From: JAVBNH01 sp031551635
GTDB lineage: Bacteria > Bacillota > Clostridia > Oscillospirales > Acutalibacteraceae
Assembly (NCBI GenBank): GCA_031551635.1
Contig: JAVBNH010000004.1
Location: forward strand, 1 to 64,000
Direction: 5' to 3'
Length of the DNA stretch: 64,000 nucleotides
Below are positions 22,997-32,661 of the stretch, one piece after another. The notes below the pieces were generated by a model, which saw only the letters and a program-made list of their open reading frames with translations, was not told where the DNA came from and did not search any database. The translations under genes were made by a program, and so were the position numbers. How positions within the stretch are numbered: position 1 is the stretch's first letter; each line of letters opens with the position of its first letter.

Positions 22997-25492
22997 TTAC
23001 CTGACAATTCCCTCGAGGAAGGTGGTTTCGTTTACGAAGCCCTCCTTGTTGATTCTGAAGGTTTTTATCTGGTGGGGGTTGATGTCTGTCCAGAACCCGG
23101 CGTCAAGAATGTCAAGCATTATTTTTGCTTTGACAGTTTTACCCATTGTTTCATAAAGCCTGAGAATAAAGTCGCCGGAGCCGTCCTCACAGTACTTGAA
23201 TGCCGTGACAATAACATTGTCAACATCAATGTCTATATAGCTCTTAACCTGCGGCTCCCCTGTTCCCTTGTGATAGCTCTCGGGAATCGCGACTGGGCGG
23301 CAGTTGAACAGCGCGGCTTCCTTGACTACATCAGTCTGTTCAGCTTCGCCGGTGTGAACAAATATGCCGTATTCAAAACGCTGAACGCCTTCGTCGGTGA
23401 AGTTAAACGCGGCGGCGGGACGGTTTGAGTAGTGGTCAGCAAAAATAACATTTCTAAGAGCAGTCAGACGCAGCTCGTTATCGGGGCAGTCATAGCTGTA
23501 TTTCGAATCGGACATTATCGAAACACCCCTGCGTACGCCTTTTGCGTCAGTAACACTCAGGTCTGCCCAGTTTAACGCAGGCTCCTCCTCGCCGTTCGTG
23601 GGTCGCTTTATATAACCGCAGGGTATTTCATAGGTGTTTACTGCGTCAGAGCCGTCCATTTTGAAAGGAATCTTCAGCATAGTGAAATCCTCAAGCCAGA
23701 TAGCCTTGCATTTAACCCTGAGAACTTTTTGATTTGCAGCGAGAATAAAGTCCTGAGTCAGAATGGAATTACCGAATTTGTGCTTTGCACGAACCAGAGC
23801 GCGAACCGGCCCCTCTTCAATCAACTCTAGGGATACAAGCTCCATGACGCCTTTTATATCATGGAATTTGAAAATATTATGCGCCCATGTATCAGTTTCG
23901 TGGTCGTCAATAACAGTCGGGAGCGCGTAGCTGCTGCCATTTGCGACATAGTCAAAGCCGTCGCATTTCGAAATCATGGAACTGATTGCACCGCTTGATT
24001 TATCAAAAGTTACCTTTAAGTATTTGTTTTCAATGCACATCGCATCCTCATCCGCTATGACATCAGTGTCGATATTGGTAATGGGGAGCGTATCATCAAT
24101 AAACCATAGCCAATATGTCGCGTATCCCATTGGCGGAACCTTCGCGGTAAAAATTGTGTCAAGATGCGAGTCGTTAGAACGAGAGGAACGGACATTTTGA
24201 TAAGATATTTCGTTTCCGTTGCTGTCCTGAGCCTTGCGGGAGGGGTGATAAACCCTGACAGGAGTCTCGATTTCCCAAGAAAGCGGGTTAAAAACGACTA
24301 TAGGTCTCGGGAATTCCTTTCTTTCGGCGCTGTGGTGGCGAACCTCCGTGCAGACAGGGTCGCTGACGCCGTCAATCCATGTGTCAATATTTCTAGCGAT
24401 TTTTAGTGTGGCGTTATTATAAGCTTTTGAGGCGATAGTCATCGCGTAGCCCATGGTCTCCTTAACGTCCTCATAAGCCTCCATAATCGAGCAACCGCAA
24501 AGAATGTCATGGAACTGGTTAAAGCAGACCTCACGCCATGCAGATGCAAAATCCGCGGTCTTTGCATCCATATTTGTAGTTGCGGCGGCTATAGTATTCC
24601 ATTTTTCAGCTGCCGCGAGCCAATTTTCGGCTTTTCTGTTGAGCTGTTTGACAAGCGAGGTCGCTGAATAGCAGCCGCTTGCATGGTGCTGCATGTCGTC
24701 GTTCCAGTTTGGCAAATCGAGCGGTGTTTGTAGCATTTCATTGAAGAAATCATCGGGGTTAGAAAATTCGAGCTCGTAGAAACCCTTATCCTTCAGCTCT
24801 TTGAGGTATTCTATATCAAATCTTGCAGGGCCGCCGCCGTGGTTACCGACACCGTAAAACAGCATCATGCCGTGACCGTTCTGCGCAGCTCTCTCTTTAT
24901 ATTCAGGCAGGATTTTATCAAGCTTATCCTTGCCGCGCTCCGCGTAGCCTGTCGGGATTCTGTAGGTCAGTACGCGCGAGCCGTCCATGCTGTCCCACCA
25001 GAAAAGATTTTGCGGCATATCCGGATTTTCATGCGGGTGGGGTCTCATCATAACATAGGCGTTCATGCCGCCCTGCCTGAGGAGCTGCGGCATCATGGCG
25101 TTATGACCGAAGGAGTCAACATTATAGCCTGTGCGGCAAATTTTCCCGAATTTTTCATAGTAATATAGCTGGCTGTAGAGTGCCTGACGCGCAAAGCTTT
25201 CGCCGGAGGGCATGTTACAGTCCGGCTGAACCCACCAGCCGTTGACCGGAACCCATCTGCCCTCTTTAACTCTCGCGACAATTTCTAGGAACATTTCCGG
25301 GTCAATTTCCTCAACCCATTTATAGTAGGATGCTGAGGAGCAGGTGAAAACAAAGTCATCATATTCATTCAGGCGGTCAAGCGCACTTCTGAAAGTCTGC
25401 AGAACCTCGCCGCAGCCCTCCTGCCAGCGCCAGAGCCAGATAGGGTCGAGATGGGCATTGCCTATTAGATGTATGCTTTTATTTATATCCAT
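22997..25492 (-). CDS. GH38 alpha-mannosidase
   Basis: This 831-residue cytoplasmic protein has the GH38 catalytic domain from the N-terminus: IHLIGNAHLDPIWLWRWQEG with zinc ligands His14 and Asp16, the nucleophile/ligand Asp126 in YNVDSFGHN, and a further ligand His in CFNQFHDILCG. C-terminal beta domains follow to the end. GH38 enzymes release alpha-linked mannose from oligosaccharides. There is no signal peptide, so it acts on imported glycans. It lies 18 bp after the propeller/barrel gene in the same operon, which suggests they degrade the same glycan. Confidence 0.93.
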   Translation of the reverse strand: MDINKSIHLIGNAHLDPIWLWRWQEGCGEVLQTFRSALDRLNEYDDFVFTCSSASYYKWVEEIDPEMFLEIVARVKEGRWVPVNGWWVQPDCNMPSGESFARQALYSQLYYYEKFGKICRTGYNVDSFGHNAMMPQLLRQGGMNAYVMMRPHPHENPDMPQNLFWWDSMDGSRVLTYRIPTGYAERGKDKLDKILPEYKERAAQNGHGMMLFYGVGNHGGGPARFDIEYLKELKDKGFYELEFSNPDDFFNEMLQTPLDLPNWNDDMQHHASGCYSATSLVKQLNRKAENWLAAAEKWNTIAAATTNMDAKTADFASAWREVCFNQFHDILCGCSIMEAYEDVKETMGYAMTIASKAYNNATLKIARNIDTWIDGVSDPVCTEVRHHSAERKEFPRPIVVFNPLSWEIETPVRVYHPSRKAQDSNGNEISYQNVRSSRSNDSHLDTIFTAKVPPMGYATYWLWFIDDTLPITNIDTDVIADEDAMCIENKYLKVTFDKSSGAISSMISKCDGFDYVANGSSYALPTVIDDHETDTWAHNIFKFHDIKGVMELVSLELIEEGPVRALVRAKHKFGNSILTQDFILAANQKVLRVKCKAIWLEDFTMLKIPFKMDGSDAVNTYEIPCGYIKRPTNGEEEPALNWADLSVTDAKGVRRGVSIMSDSKYSYDCPDNELRLTALRNVIFADHYSNRPAAAFNFTDEGVQRFEYGIFVHTGEAEQTDVVKEAALFNCRPVAIPESYHKGTGEPQVKSYIDIDVDNVIVTAFKYCEDGSGDFILRLYETMGKTVKAKIMLDILDAGFWTDINPHQIKTFRINKEGFVNETTFLEGIVR

Positions 25493-25510
25493 AAAAATTT
25501 CTCCCTTTTT

Positions 25511-27286
25511 TTATTTAATAAACCCATAATATCTGCCGATCCAATACGCCCATGTGTAGACATAACAGCTCTCGACATAATGAATGCCGCCGCTGTCCAC
25601 ATCTCTGAGCTGAAGCGGGTTGCGGTCGTATTTCGCGATAAAGCACTCGTCGGGAGCAAGGACGGTCGAAACCTCCTCATAACCGCCCTGACAGACTCTT
25701 TGCGGAATGTCTTTTCTGATTCTTGTTGAAACGGAAGCAGCAAGGCGTGAGGTATTCGTGCGGTAGAACCATGTTGCGATTCTCTCCATATCGACTTCCT
25801 CGCCGGGGCAGGAATACATAAAGGGGAAATCATAGCCGGGGTTGTGTTCCCTCGCTATTGTAGAGCGCCATGTTTTATAACCGGTTCTGAATTTCTCGAG
25901 GAGAGTTTCGTCTTTTTCAGTGAGCATGAGACCGAAGAACGCACAAGTAGCAAGCATATTGTCACCGTACATAAGATCCTCGCAAAGCTCAAAGCCGCCG
26001 AGATATGCCATTTGACCGTAGCGGTTGAGATGCTTCATTGTCAGCTCACCATAACCCATTGCGAGCAGCTTATCCTTGGATTCCTGCCAGATTCCCTTTT
26101 CGCCGGTGATATGCATAACAACATTGTGATACATCAGCAGTTCAGCGGCGTTAAGGCAGGCGTCCGCCCAGCCCATCGCCGTGTTAAAATAAGGCTCGCT
26201 CCATTTCGCCCAGGTCGTCGGCTTGCCGTTGCATTCGTGCATCTCATAGCCATGCTCGATTATGTGCCTGAGATTGTTTCTTCCGGCTTCCTTGACTATT
26301 TCGTCAAGCTCCGGATCCTCTTCGCCGAGAATATCGTGCACAAAAAGAAGATTGAGGTAATGAAGGGTGACCTCGTCAGAGCTGGTGTCGCCCTTATATG
26401 TAATATCGTTATCGGTGTAGCCGTCGTCAGTGTAGAGCTTTCTGAGTCTTTCGGGAATCGGGGCATCAGCCTTGATGTCTATACCTGTGACCCCTCTTTT
26501 TACAGCATAGCTTGTCTCAACAGCCCGCGCTACACCGTCTGTGCATTTATAAAATAACCCGTCCGGAACCGGCTCATCAGTGGTCAGGTAGGTTCTCGCA
26601 ATGAAGCCGTCACCTCTGCGCGGGATATACATGAGCAGTAATGTCGCCTCAACCGAGCGCATGACGATTTTTCTGATTCTCTGTGTTTCCGGGTGGTCAA
26701 TGCCCAGTTCTTTTTTTAGTATTGCATAATGAAGCAGCTCGGGGATATTAAATCCTGTCGTAAAACAGCCGTCATTGTCGCATTCGCCAAAAGGCAGCTT
26801 TGAAGTGAGGTCGCGCGAGCGCGAAAGACCCTTCTGGCTAATCATTCCGTGCCTGTCTACATATTTTACAGATTCCTCAAGCAGTATGTTGGCTTTTTCC
26901 TCCATGGTAATCATTTTAAGCTGAATATATGAAGCACCCTTGTCGGTCAATACCCATACATTGTCGCCGTCGGCAAGCAAGGCGCGGACATTATTATCTG
27001 CAAGGTCTCGGTCTGCAGAGAAAAACATAATAACATCATCCCTGCGCTCGGCGTTTTTATCAAAGCGTGTGAGACCGGTTTTCCCTGCGTACCACATTAC
27101 GCCATTATTGCCCTCAGCAAAACAGGTGTAGTCGTTCTTTTTTGACGGTAGGGGGTAATTAATTCCGTCCATGCATGGTTTGACCGCTTTGATTTTGAAA
27201 AGCTCCTTAGGCACCTCAGCGCTGTCGCGGGGATAAACCTTCACAAAACGCGCTAGGTGAGGCTTGAGAACATAAGCTTCCTTCAT
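25511..27286 (-). CDS. beta-propeller/helical-barrel protein, putative carbohydrate-active (paralogue 1)
   Basis: A 591-residue soluble protein. Residues of about 50-130 resemble two-component-regulator propeller blades (NNGVMWYAGKTGLTRFDKNA, then DGDNVWVLTDKGASYI). The remaining 450 residues are helical and look like an (alpha/alpha) barrel, with GDTSSDEVTLHY, NGKPTTWAKW and a C-terminal KYDRNPLQL..YYGFIK. These motifs recur in the protein at 62100-64000. I do not recognise a characterised family. It is first in an operon with GH38 mannosidase, so a role in glycan breakdown is likely but inferred. Confidence 0.6.
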   Translation of the reverse strand: MKEAYVLKPHLARFVKVYPRDSAEVPKELFKIKAVKPCMDGINYPLPSKKNDYTCFAEGNNGVMWYAGKTGLTRFDKNAERRDDVIMFFSADRDLADNNVRALLADGDNVWVLTDKGASYIQLKMITMEEKANILLEESVKYVDRHGMISQKGLSRSRDLTSKLPFGECDNDGCFTTGFNIPELLHYAILKKELGIDHPETQRIRKIVMRSVEATLLLMYIPRRGDGFIARTYLTTDEPVPDGLFYKCTDGVARAVETSYAVKRGVTGIDIKADAPIPERLRKLYTDDGYTDNDITYKGDTSSDEVTLHYLNLLFVHDILGEEDPELDEIVKEAGRNNLRHIIEHGYEMHECNGKPTTWAKWSEPYFNTAMGWADACLNAAELLMYHNVVMHITGEKGIWQESKDKLLAMGYGELTMKHLNRYGQMAYLGGFELCEDLMYGDNMLATCAFFGLMLTEKDETLLEKFRTGYKTWRSTIAREHNPGYDFPFMYSCPGEEVDMERIATWFYRTNTSRLAASVSTRIRKDIPQRVCQGGYEEVSTVLAPDECFIAKYDRNPLQLRDVDSGGIHYVESCYVYTWAYWIGRYYGFIK

Positions 27287-27323
27287 AACAATTTCCTTTC
27301 ATGAGAAAAATTTCAAGATATTA

Positions 27324-27357
27324 AGGTTATAGTAACCTATATGTTTCTGTGTGTCAA
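27324..27357 (-). promoter_or_regulatory. promoter and overlapping operator of the propeller/GH38 operon
   Basis: Minus-strand -35 TTGACA (27357-27352), 17-bp spacer, -10 TACTAT (27334-27329). An inverted repeat AGGTTA-TAG-TAACCT (27324-27338) overlaps the -10, a classic place for a repressor to bind. Confidence 0.65.
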
Positions 27358-27364
27358 GTATATA

Positions 27365-27392
27365 TAGACTTTAGACATTAGACAATAGATCT
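27365..27392. repeat. four tandem heptamers of TAGACNN type
   Basis: TAGACTT, TAGACAT, TAGACAA and TAGATCT follow head to tail in the gap between the SEDS gene and the propeller promoter. Confidence 0.7.
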
Positions 27393-27399
27393 AAGCTTG

Positions 27400-28899
27400 T
27401 TATAATCTTTGCAAAAGCTCCTTCATAACCTTAGGATAGGTTCTGATGTCGGCGGCTTTTATGAAGGCGAGGAGCCCCCAGGCGCACATCAGGCTTGAGC
27501 CTCCCCTACTGATAAACGGCAGCGTCACGCCTGTCCATGGGATTAAGTCAGTCACGCCGAAAACATGCAGGGCTGTCTGAATCAAAATCATTCCCGAGGC
27601 GGCGCAGGCGGCAATCGAATAGAATGCCGAGCGGGCGTATTTCGCGTTTTTTACGGTGTATAAAGCGAGAAAAACAAAGGTGCAAAGAATAAGAATTCCC
27701 ATAAGTAGACCGAATTCCTCGCATACCATACCAAAAGCGAGGTCGGTCGTCGAGGCGTAAACATATCTCAGCCGCCCCTCGCCGATTCCCACGCCGAAAA
27801 GCCCTCCGCTAAGGGAATAAATGAGCATTCGTGTCTGCTGGAAGCCGCCCTTGTCCATAGATTCCCAGATGTGGCGGTAATTCTCAAAGCGGCTCGCCAC
27901 ATGCGGCTTGAACCAGACAATCAGTAAAGCGCCGAGAACTGCGGCGGAGCAAATAAGAATGATTGACCTTATGTCACCTGAACGCATAAAGGCAATCAGG
28001 AGGAAGGTCGCGAAAAATATCAGCGCCGTACCGAAGTCATACATCAAAAAGAGGCAGCCGACACAGCCGGCGGCGAAAATAATGTAAGCAGTGAGAGAAC
28101 GAGTCGCTTGAAGCTTGTCGAGAGTCGCCGCGCCGACATAGATAAAGGCGATTTTCGCAAGCTCAGAGGGCTGAATCGAAAAGCTGCCTATGATAATCCA
28201 GTTTTTCGCTCCGTTTTTCGTTGAGCCGATTATCAGAGTTAGAGCGAGCATTCCGAGAGCAGCGGCAGCCATCGGAAGCCGTGTCAGAGTAACCCTGTTA
28301 GCGTTTTCCATAAACCAGAGCATGACAATATATATTCCCATTCCGACTAAAAAAGCTATAAACTGTGTCATTAGCCTGTCAGGATAGACGCTTGCGGTAA
28401 TAGCAAGACCAATGAATGAAAAAAGAAAACCGATTATTTCAAGCTCCATACGCCTTTTGAACATCACGCAGAAAATGAAAAAATAAGCCCACTCAACAAG
28501 CAGAAAAACAAGAAAAATCATCATCAGCTCAGTTGCTTCGGCTTTGTTTTCGCTGACAATCAGTACAATATTTACTATTTCGAATATTGATATTATCAGC
28601 ATGAGAATAAACCAAATCATTCGCAATACAGGAACCTTGACTTTTTTTTTCTTGTGGTTATCGCCATCCTCAACTGCGGAAAAAGATGTGTCTACCCTAA
28701 CCGGTTTAATGGTGTTTTCCTTTTGCGGTGTTTTTTTTGCTTTGGGAATCCTGCTGATATATATATCCTCATCATCGGGCATTTTTGCGCTGTGCGTTTG
28801 GTTTTTTGCCGGGCTTTTAGTCACCGAAGCCTGCTGCACATGGTCTCCGGAATCTTTTTTGTTTATTTTAATGTCGCCATTATTATTTCTGTTTGCCAT
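27400..28899 (-). CDS. SEDS-family peptidoglycan polymerase (FtsW/RodA/SpoVE)
   Basis: This 499-residue membrane protein has a disordered cytoplasmic N-tail of about 90 residues, then about ten to twelve helices. Family blocks include GSFSIQPSELAKIAFIY, YDFGTALIFFATFLLIAF and the C-terminal PWTGVTLPFISRGGSSLM. SEDS proteins polymerise lipid II glycan strands with a partner penicillin-binding protein. Which SEDS type it is cannot be fixed. It starts 8 bp after the FHA gene, so phospho-regulated cell-wall synthesis is a reasonable inference. The long basic, Thr-containing tail could be a phosphorylation region. Confidence 0.9.
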   Translation of the reverse strand: MANRNNNGDIKINKKDSGDHVQQASVTKSPAKNQTHSAKMPDDEDIYISRIPKAKKTPQKENTIKPVRVDTSFSAVEDGDNHKKKKVKVPVLRMIWFILMLIISIFEIVNIVLIVSENKAEATELMMIFLVFLLVEWAYFFIFCVMFKRRMELEIIGFLFSFIGLAITASVYPDRLMTQFIAFLVGMGIYIVMLWFMENANRVTLTRLPMAAAALGMLALTLIIGSTKNGAKNWIIIGSFSIQPSELAKIAFIYVGAATLDKLQATRSLTAYIIFAAGCVGCLFLMYDFGTALIFFATFLLIAFMRSGDIRSIILICSAAVLGALLIVWFKPHVASRFENYRHIWESMDKGGFQQTRMLIYSLSGGLFGVGIGEGRLRYVYASTTDLAFGMVCEEFGLLMGILILCTFVFLALYTVKNAKYARSAFYSIAACAASGMILIQTALHVFGVTDLIPWTGVTLPFISRGGSSLMCAWGLLAFIKAADIRTYPKVMKELLQRL

Positions 28900-28907
28900 A
28901 TTGTTTT

Positions 28908-29717
28908 TTATTCCCTCATATAATTCTCAATAAACCGGAACTGAACACCGCCGATGTCTATAATGTCATTATCTCTGAGATAAACACTCGCTTTAATTTT
29001 TCGGTTATTCAGCTTGATTCCGGTCTTTGATTCCGTATCCTGAATATACCAGCCCTTCTCACCCTTCGAGAGAATAGCGTGCTTTCTTGAAACAGTCATA
29101 ACAGGCAGTGAAATATCGTTTGATGAAGCCCTGCCGATGGAATATTCCTCGAGAAAAAGAAGCACAAGCGATTCGTCGTCTTGATTAATCAGCGCTGAAA
29201 TGTATTCAATCTCAATGCTTGAAGGCACCTCGGCATACACAGAAGAGATGTCCCTTTCGTCAAGCTCATTTATATCGACAGTTTTCGCACCCTCACGAAT
29301 TCGCTGGTCTTTCTTTCTTCTGAAAAGCGGAGAGCGGAAGCACATAACTACATTCCCGATAGTGATTAAATCGCCATCATAAATATAGCTCTGCTTTTTT
29401 ATTATGCTGCCGTTGACCTGAAGTCCGGTTTTTGAAAAGGTGTCAAAAATCATCCAGCCCTTATTACGTCTGGCGAGAACAGCGTGAAAGCGGGAAACGG
29501 CGGAGTAATTCAGTATAACATCGCAGCTTTTTGCCCGCCCGATTGCCGACTCCCATGAAGTAATATCTATTCTGTCGCCATTTATGGTGTTTATCAGCTG
29601 AGCGAGGACTGCTCTGCCGTGTGATTTTTTGAAAAGCATTACAAGAGCGGCTGCGACAACAAAAAACAGAAGCACGACAAAGGTTAACCGTATGAAAAAT
29701 AAGGCTGCAACATCCAA
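28908..29717 (-). CDS. membrane protein with two FHA domains
   Basis: A 269-residue protein: one N-terminal membrane helix (FFIRLTFVVLLFFVVAAALVML), then FHA domain 1 (SAIGRAKSCDVILNYSAVSRFHA onward) and FHA domain 2 (YSIGRASSNDISLPVMTVSRKHA onward). FHA domains bind phosphothreonine peptides; both keep the GR, S-R-H and G-x-N signatures. The likely start is TTG at 29717, after GAGG; the longer frame from 29840 lacks support. It is co-transcribed with the SEDS gene, so it probably recruits cell-wall factors in response to a Ser/Thr kinase. Confidence 0.85.
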   Translation of the reverse strand: MDVAALFFIRLTFVVLLFFVVAAALVMLFKKSHGRAVLAQLINTINGDRIDITSWESAIGRAKSCDVILNYSAVSRFHAVLARRNKGWMIFDTFSKTGLQVNGSIIKKQSYIYDGDLITIGNVVMCFRSPLFRRKKDQRIREGAKTVDINELDERDISSVYAEVPSSIEIEYISALINQDDESLVLLFLEEYSIGRASSNDISLPVMTVSRKHAILSKGEKGWYIQDTESKTGIKLNNRKIKASVYLRDNDIIDIGGVQFRFIENYMRE

Positions 29718-29747
29718 AAAACCACCTCGAATCCGATTTTTATAACT

Positions 29748-29776
29748 ATGATAAAATATTAGGAGTGCAAAGTCAA
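29748..29776 (-). promoter_or_regulatory. promoter of the FHA-SEDS operon
   Basis: Minus-strand -35 TTGACT (29776-29771), 17-bp spacer, -10 TATCAT (29753-29748). Confidence 0.65.
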
Positions 29777-29819
29777 CAAAAATATGGCATATTTCATAAA
29801 AGTAAAAATTTATTAATAA

Positions 29820-29848
29820 TTGGTATATATAATGATACATGTTATACT
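29820..29848 (+). promoter_or_regulatory. promoter of the Cys-rich protein gene
   Basis: -35 TTGGTA (29820-29825), 17-bp spacer, -10 TATACT (29843-29848). The leader contains a small hairpin CCGAATG/CATTCGG (29887-29908) without a T tract. Confidence 0.55.
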
Positions 29849-29971
29849 ATTTAAAGTTAAAATCATAAATAACTATCGTGCCTAATCCGAATGCCATTTT
29901 ACATTCGGCGGCTCTCCGTTATCTATGTCTTAACCTAAAAATAGTATTACATTAAAAAGCAGGTGATTTAT

Positions 29972-30487
29972 ATGACTGACAGAAAAGCCGATGAATGTCT
30001 GAGAAAGGCATATGAGCTTTTAGAGCATGCGACTCCACTCAAGTGTGACTGCGGGAGGCTATGCGGTTCGGTTTGCTGCAAGGGCGACAGCCGAACAGGG
30101 ATGAGCCTGTTTCCGTATGAGAGTGAGCTGCTCGAAGGAAAGGGTGATTATCAGATATTTGACAGTGTTAGTAATTTCGGCTCGAAAATTGTGGTTTGCG
30201 GCGGAAATTGCGACAGGAAAAGCCGTCCACTATCCTGCAGAATTTACCCCCTCTTTCCTGTTGTCGCAAAAAATGATGACGGTTTTTATAGCGTGAATGT
30301 GATTTTTGACCCCCGTGCCGTCACCTGCCCCCTTGTTTTATATAAGCCGCGTTTATCGCGGGATTTTATTACAGCAGTCAGGCGAGCGGGAAAATATCTT
30401 ATTCAAAATGAAGAAATCACGGAATATTTGACCGCGGTGAGTAATGAGCTTCTGGAGCTTGAGGAATTAAAAAAACTGCTGACATAA
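29972..30487 (+). CDS. cysteine-rich YkgJ-like metal-binding protein
   Basis: This 171-residue protein has cysteine clusters CDCGRLCGSVCC near the N-terminus, CGGNCDRKSRPLSCRIYP in the middle and a late CP. The spacing resembles the YkgJ/UPF0153 family, thought to bind zinc or an iron-sulfur cluster. No membrane segment is present. The ATG at 29972 after CAGGTG is preferred to the GTG at 29963. Its last 17 codons are duplicated at 32662-32712 by the IS insertion; the gene itself is intact. Confidence 0.7.
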   Translation: MTDRKADECLRKAYELLEHATPLKCDCGRLCGSVCCKGDSRTGMSLFPYESELLEGKGDYQIFDSVSNFGSKIVVCGGNCDRKSRPLSCRIYPLFPVVAKNDDGFYSVNVIFDPRAVTCPLVLYKPRLSRDFITAVRRAGKYLIQNEEITEYLTAVSNELLELEELKKLLT

Positions 30488-30560
30488 GTTATTATAATTT
30501 GCAAAAAATTAATAAATGAGCGATTTTCATTATTGAAATATGGTAAATATTATGGTATAT
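30436..30560. repeat. 125-bp direct repeat, left copy (IS target duplication)
   Basis: Identical base for base to 32662-32786. It covers the 3' end of the Cys-rich gene and ends inside the -10 of a promoter (TTGAAA at 30533, then TATAT). Confidence 0.95.
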
Positions 30561-30561
30561 C

Positions 30562-32661
30562 CCGAGTTTGCCACTTAATCGGTGAAAAAGAGGGTGAGTG
30601 CCGTTCGGAATATCTATAAACAGCGAGGAAAAAGGCTATATGAAAGGCAATCGGGAGTTTTGATAAAATGTGAGTACAAAATGTGACTATATGAAAATTT
30701 GTGTATTTGTTTTAATACTTTTTAAGTCGCCTCTTCGGTACATTTTGTATGGAATTGTTATATTAAAAGAATCAAGAATGAGCTTTAAATCGGGATCATT
30801 AGTGTTTAAAAATCTAAAAAAATCATCCGGCATTTGTTCCACCTGCCATTTATTAAGAGCCGCCTGTATCCGCTCCGGTGATAGACCGGCAGACCAGTTA
30901 ACACCTTTTTCTTGCGCGGAGGGAACAAAACCTGAATCCATAATTCGATTTTGAATAATTCGCATCATTATTAAGGCAATCATACAGATTAAAAGGTGAG
31001 CCTCGATATGCTCCCTGTTTCTGACGAAAATGGGGCGTGTTTCCAGAGTGTTTTTCATCACTCGGAATTGATCTTCAATTTGTGACAATCCATGATATTT
31101 GTCAATTATTTCTCTTGAATCCATATTCAATTCCGAAGTAACAATCTGGTAATATCCCATGCCTTGCTTAAATCGGTTAAGCTTGTCCATATCAATCATT
31201 GCTTTTAAGTCGGAAGAATTCAGAACTTCACCGGTTTGAGTATTAATCACTTCTTTTTTCAAAAACTGACGCATGTTTTTCGCCTGCGTTTTTGTTACTC
31301 GAAAACTTGTCGGAGACTCTATAAGTTTTTCTATAAATGCCAAAAATGATTTATTTTCATTCATTTGCCGTTTTTCGAATTTTTTACTCCAATAAACGAC
31401 TACTTTTTCTGAAATAGTTCGTTCTATACCCTTGTTATCTGTTGCTTTTCTGTCAATAACGCGGCTTTTATACTTAAAATCATCACCGACATATATGTAT
31501 CCGTCCTCATTGTAAGCCCAATTCCGTTCGGAAGCCTTACTTTTTAAAAGACTTTTTGCAACAATATAACCATGTCCCATATCTATAAGATGTAATAAAT
31601 TCGGATACATGCAAATTCCGCGGTCACCAATCAAAATAAAACGGGAAAAATTAATGTCGTCAATGTTTTTCTTTAACGCATCGCGTAAAGTCAGGTGGTC
31701 AAGGGTGTTCCCCGGAAAGGATTCTATGGCTATCGGAATGCCTTTGTCATCCATGAAGAGTCCCATTTGGACTATAGGCTGCTTTCGTTCTTCTTTGCAT
31801 ACGCCCATTTTACGAAGACCTTTTTCTAAAATGTCACCATTTTCGTCCAAATCATCCACATCTGGTTCTTCAATCTCAAAATAGAAGTTTGTTACGTCAT
31901 AATAAATGACTTCAGGGCAGCGCTTTGCTTTTTTCACCAAGCTCGTATTTATCCTGCGTATAATTTTATCTTTGTTTTCGGCAATAAAATCCAAGGTATC
32001 ATAAACATTATCCGGATTAAAATCATCAATAATCGGCTCATAATAAGCTTCATTTTGCCGAACCGTGGCAAATTTAGACGCTGGATTTAAAAACCGTCCG
32101 AAAACCAATAGCTTTGCAAAGCCGTAAACATCATATTCGATCTTTGTAAATCCCTTATATGAAGCAAAGAGGTTTCTCATCCCGATTTCTTCAAAAATCC
32201 GTTCCAGAAATAAATGGGAATACAATTTAGGATTTCCGATGCAGTTTGGGTTACCTTCCTCGAAGGTAAAGGCATATTTCTCGCGAGGTATTTCATTTGT
32301 ACAATATGGTTCAAGAGACGCGATTAATGGCGTCCCGGCTCGGAAAGATTTACGCAGACGCTCCACAAAATCCGGCTGACCGTCGTCAAATTTTTCAAGC
32401 GGACCAATGTTAAAGATAACTGTATTGCGAGCAACCTTTACTCCTTTGTCATTTTTAATTCTTCTTGATTTTACCAGCCGGAGATAATCTTTTCCATTAT
32501 TTTTTGATATGTCTATAAACATCGATATTCCCCCATGTTATGATGTGAGTACATATTAATTATAGCACAAGCGCAAAAAAAAGTCAAGGGTTTTCCTTGA
32601 TTTTATTGGCTTTTTTTAAGTTTTTTTATCCTTTTTTTTCTGCTTAAAGTGGCAAAGTCGG
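30562..32661 (-). mobile_element. IS1634-family-like insertion sequence
   Basis: A 2.1-kb element with imperfect terminal inverted repeats: left CCGAGTTTGCCACTTAA and right (reverse complement) CCGACTTTGCCACTTTAA. It holds one transposase gene and is flanked by perfect 125-bp direct repeats. Long, variable target duplications have been reported for IS1634 and IS1549, which fits the transposase type. The perfect repeats and intact transposase suggest a recent insertion. Confidence 0.9.
30687..32522 (-). CDS. IS1634-type DDE transposase
   Basis: This 611-residue protein is full length. It carries the DDE catalytic acids: Asp209 in VIYYDVTNFYFE, Asp300 in ILIGDRGICM and Glu483 in SQIEDQFRVMK, the last in the IS4/IS1634-type C-terminal block (LETRPIFVRNREHIEAHL). 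The start is an ATG after GGGGGAA. The enzyme would cut and join the element ends. No frameshift or internal stop is seen, so it is probably active or was until recently. Confidence 0.93.
   Translation of the reverse strand: MFIDISKNNGKDYLRLVKSRRIKNDKGVKVARNTVIFNIGPLEKFDDGQPDFVERLRKSFRAGTPLIASLEPYCTNEIPREKYAFTFEEGNPNCIGNPKLYSHLFLERIFEEIGMRNLFASYKGFTKIEYDVYGFAKLLVFGRFLNPASKFATVRQNEAYYEPIIDDFNPDNVYDTLDFIAENKDKIIRRINTSLVKKAKRCPEVIYYDVTNFYFEIEEPDVDDLDENGDILEKGLRKMGVCKEERKQPIVQMGLFMDDKGIPIAIESFPGNTLDHLTLRDALKKNIDDINFSRFILIGDRGICMYPNLLHLIDMGHGYIVAKSLLKSKASERNWAYNEDGYIYVGDDFKYKSRVIDRKATDNKGIERTISEKVVVYWSKKFEKRQMNENKSFLAFIEKLIESPTSFRVTKTQAKNMRQFLKKEVINTQTGEVLNSSDLKAMIDMDKLNRFKQGMGYYQIVTSELNMDSREIIDKYHGLSQIEDQFRVMKNTLETRPIFVRNREHIEAHLLICMIALIMMRIIQNRIMDSGFVPSAQEKGVNWSAGLSPERIQAALNKWQVEQMPDDFFRFLNTNDPDLKLILDSFNITIPYKMYRRGDLKSIKTNTQIFI

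Noticed and set aside
22940..23428. A 162-codon plus-strand frame overlapping the end of the mannosidase gene, and similar long frames opposite other genes
   Set aside because: These are antisense shadows of well supported genes, without ribosome binding sites or recognisable domains.
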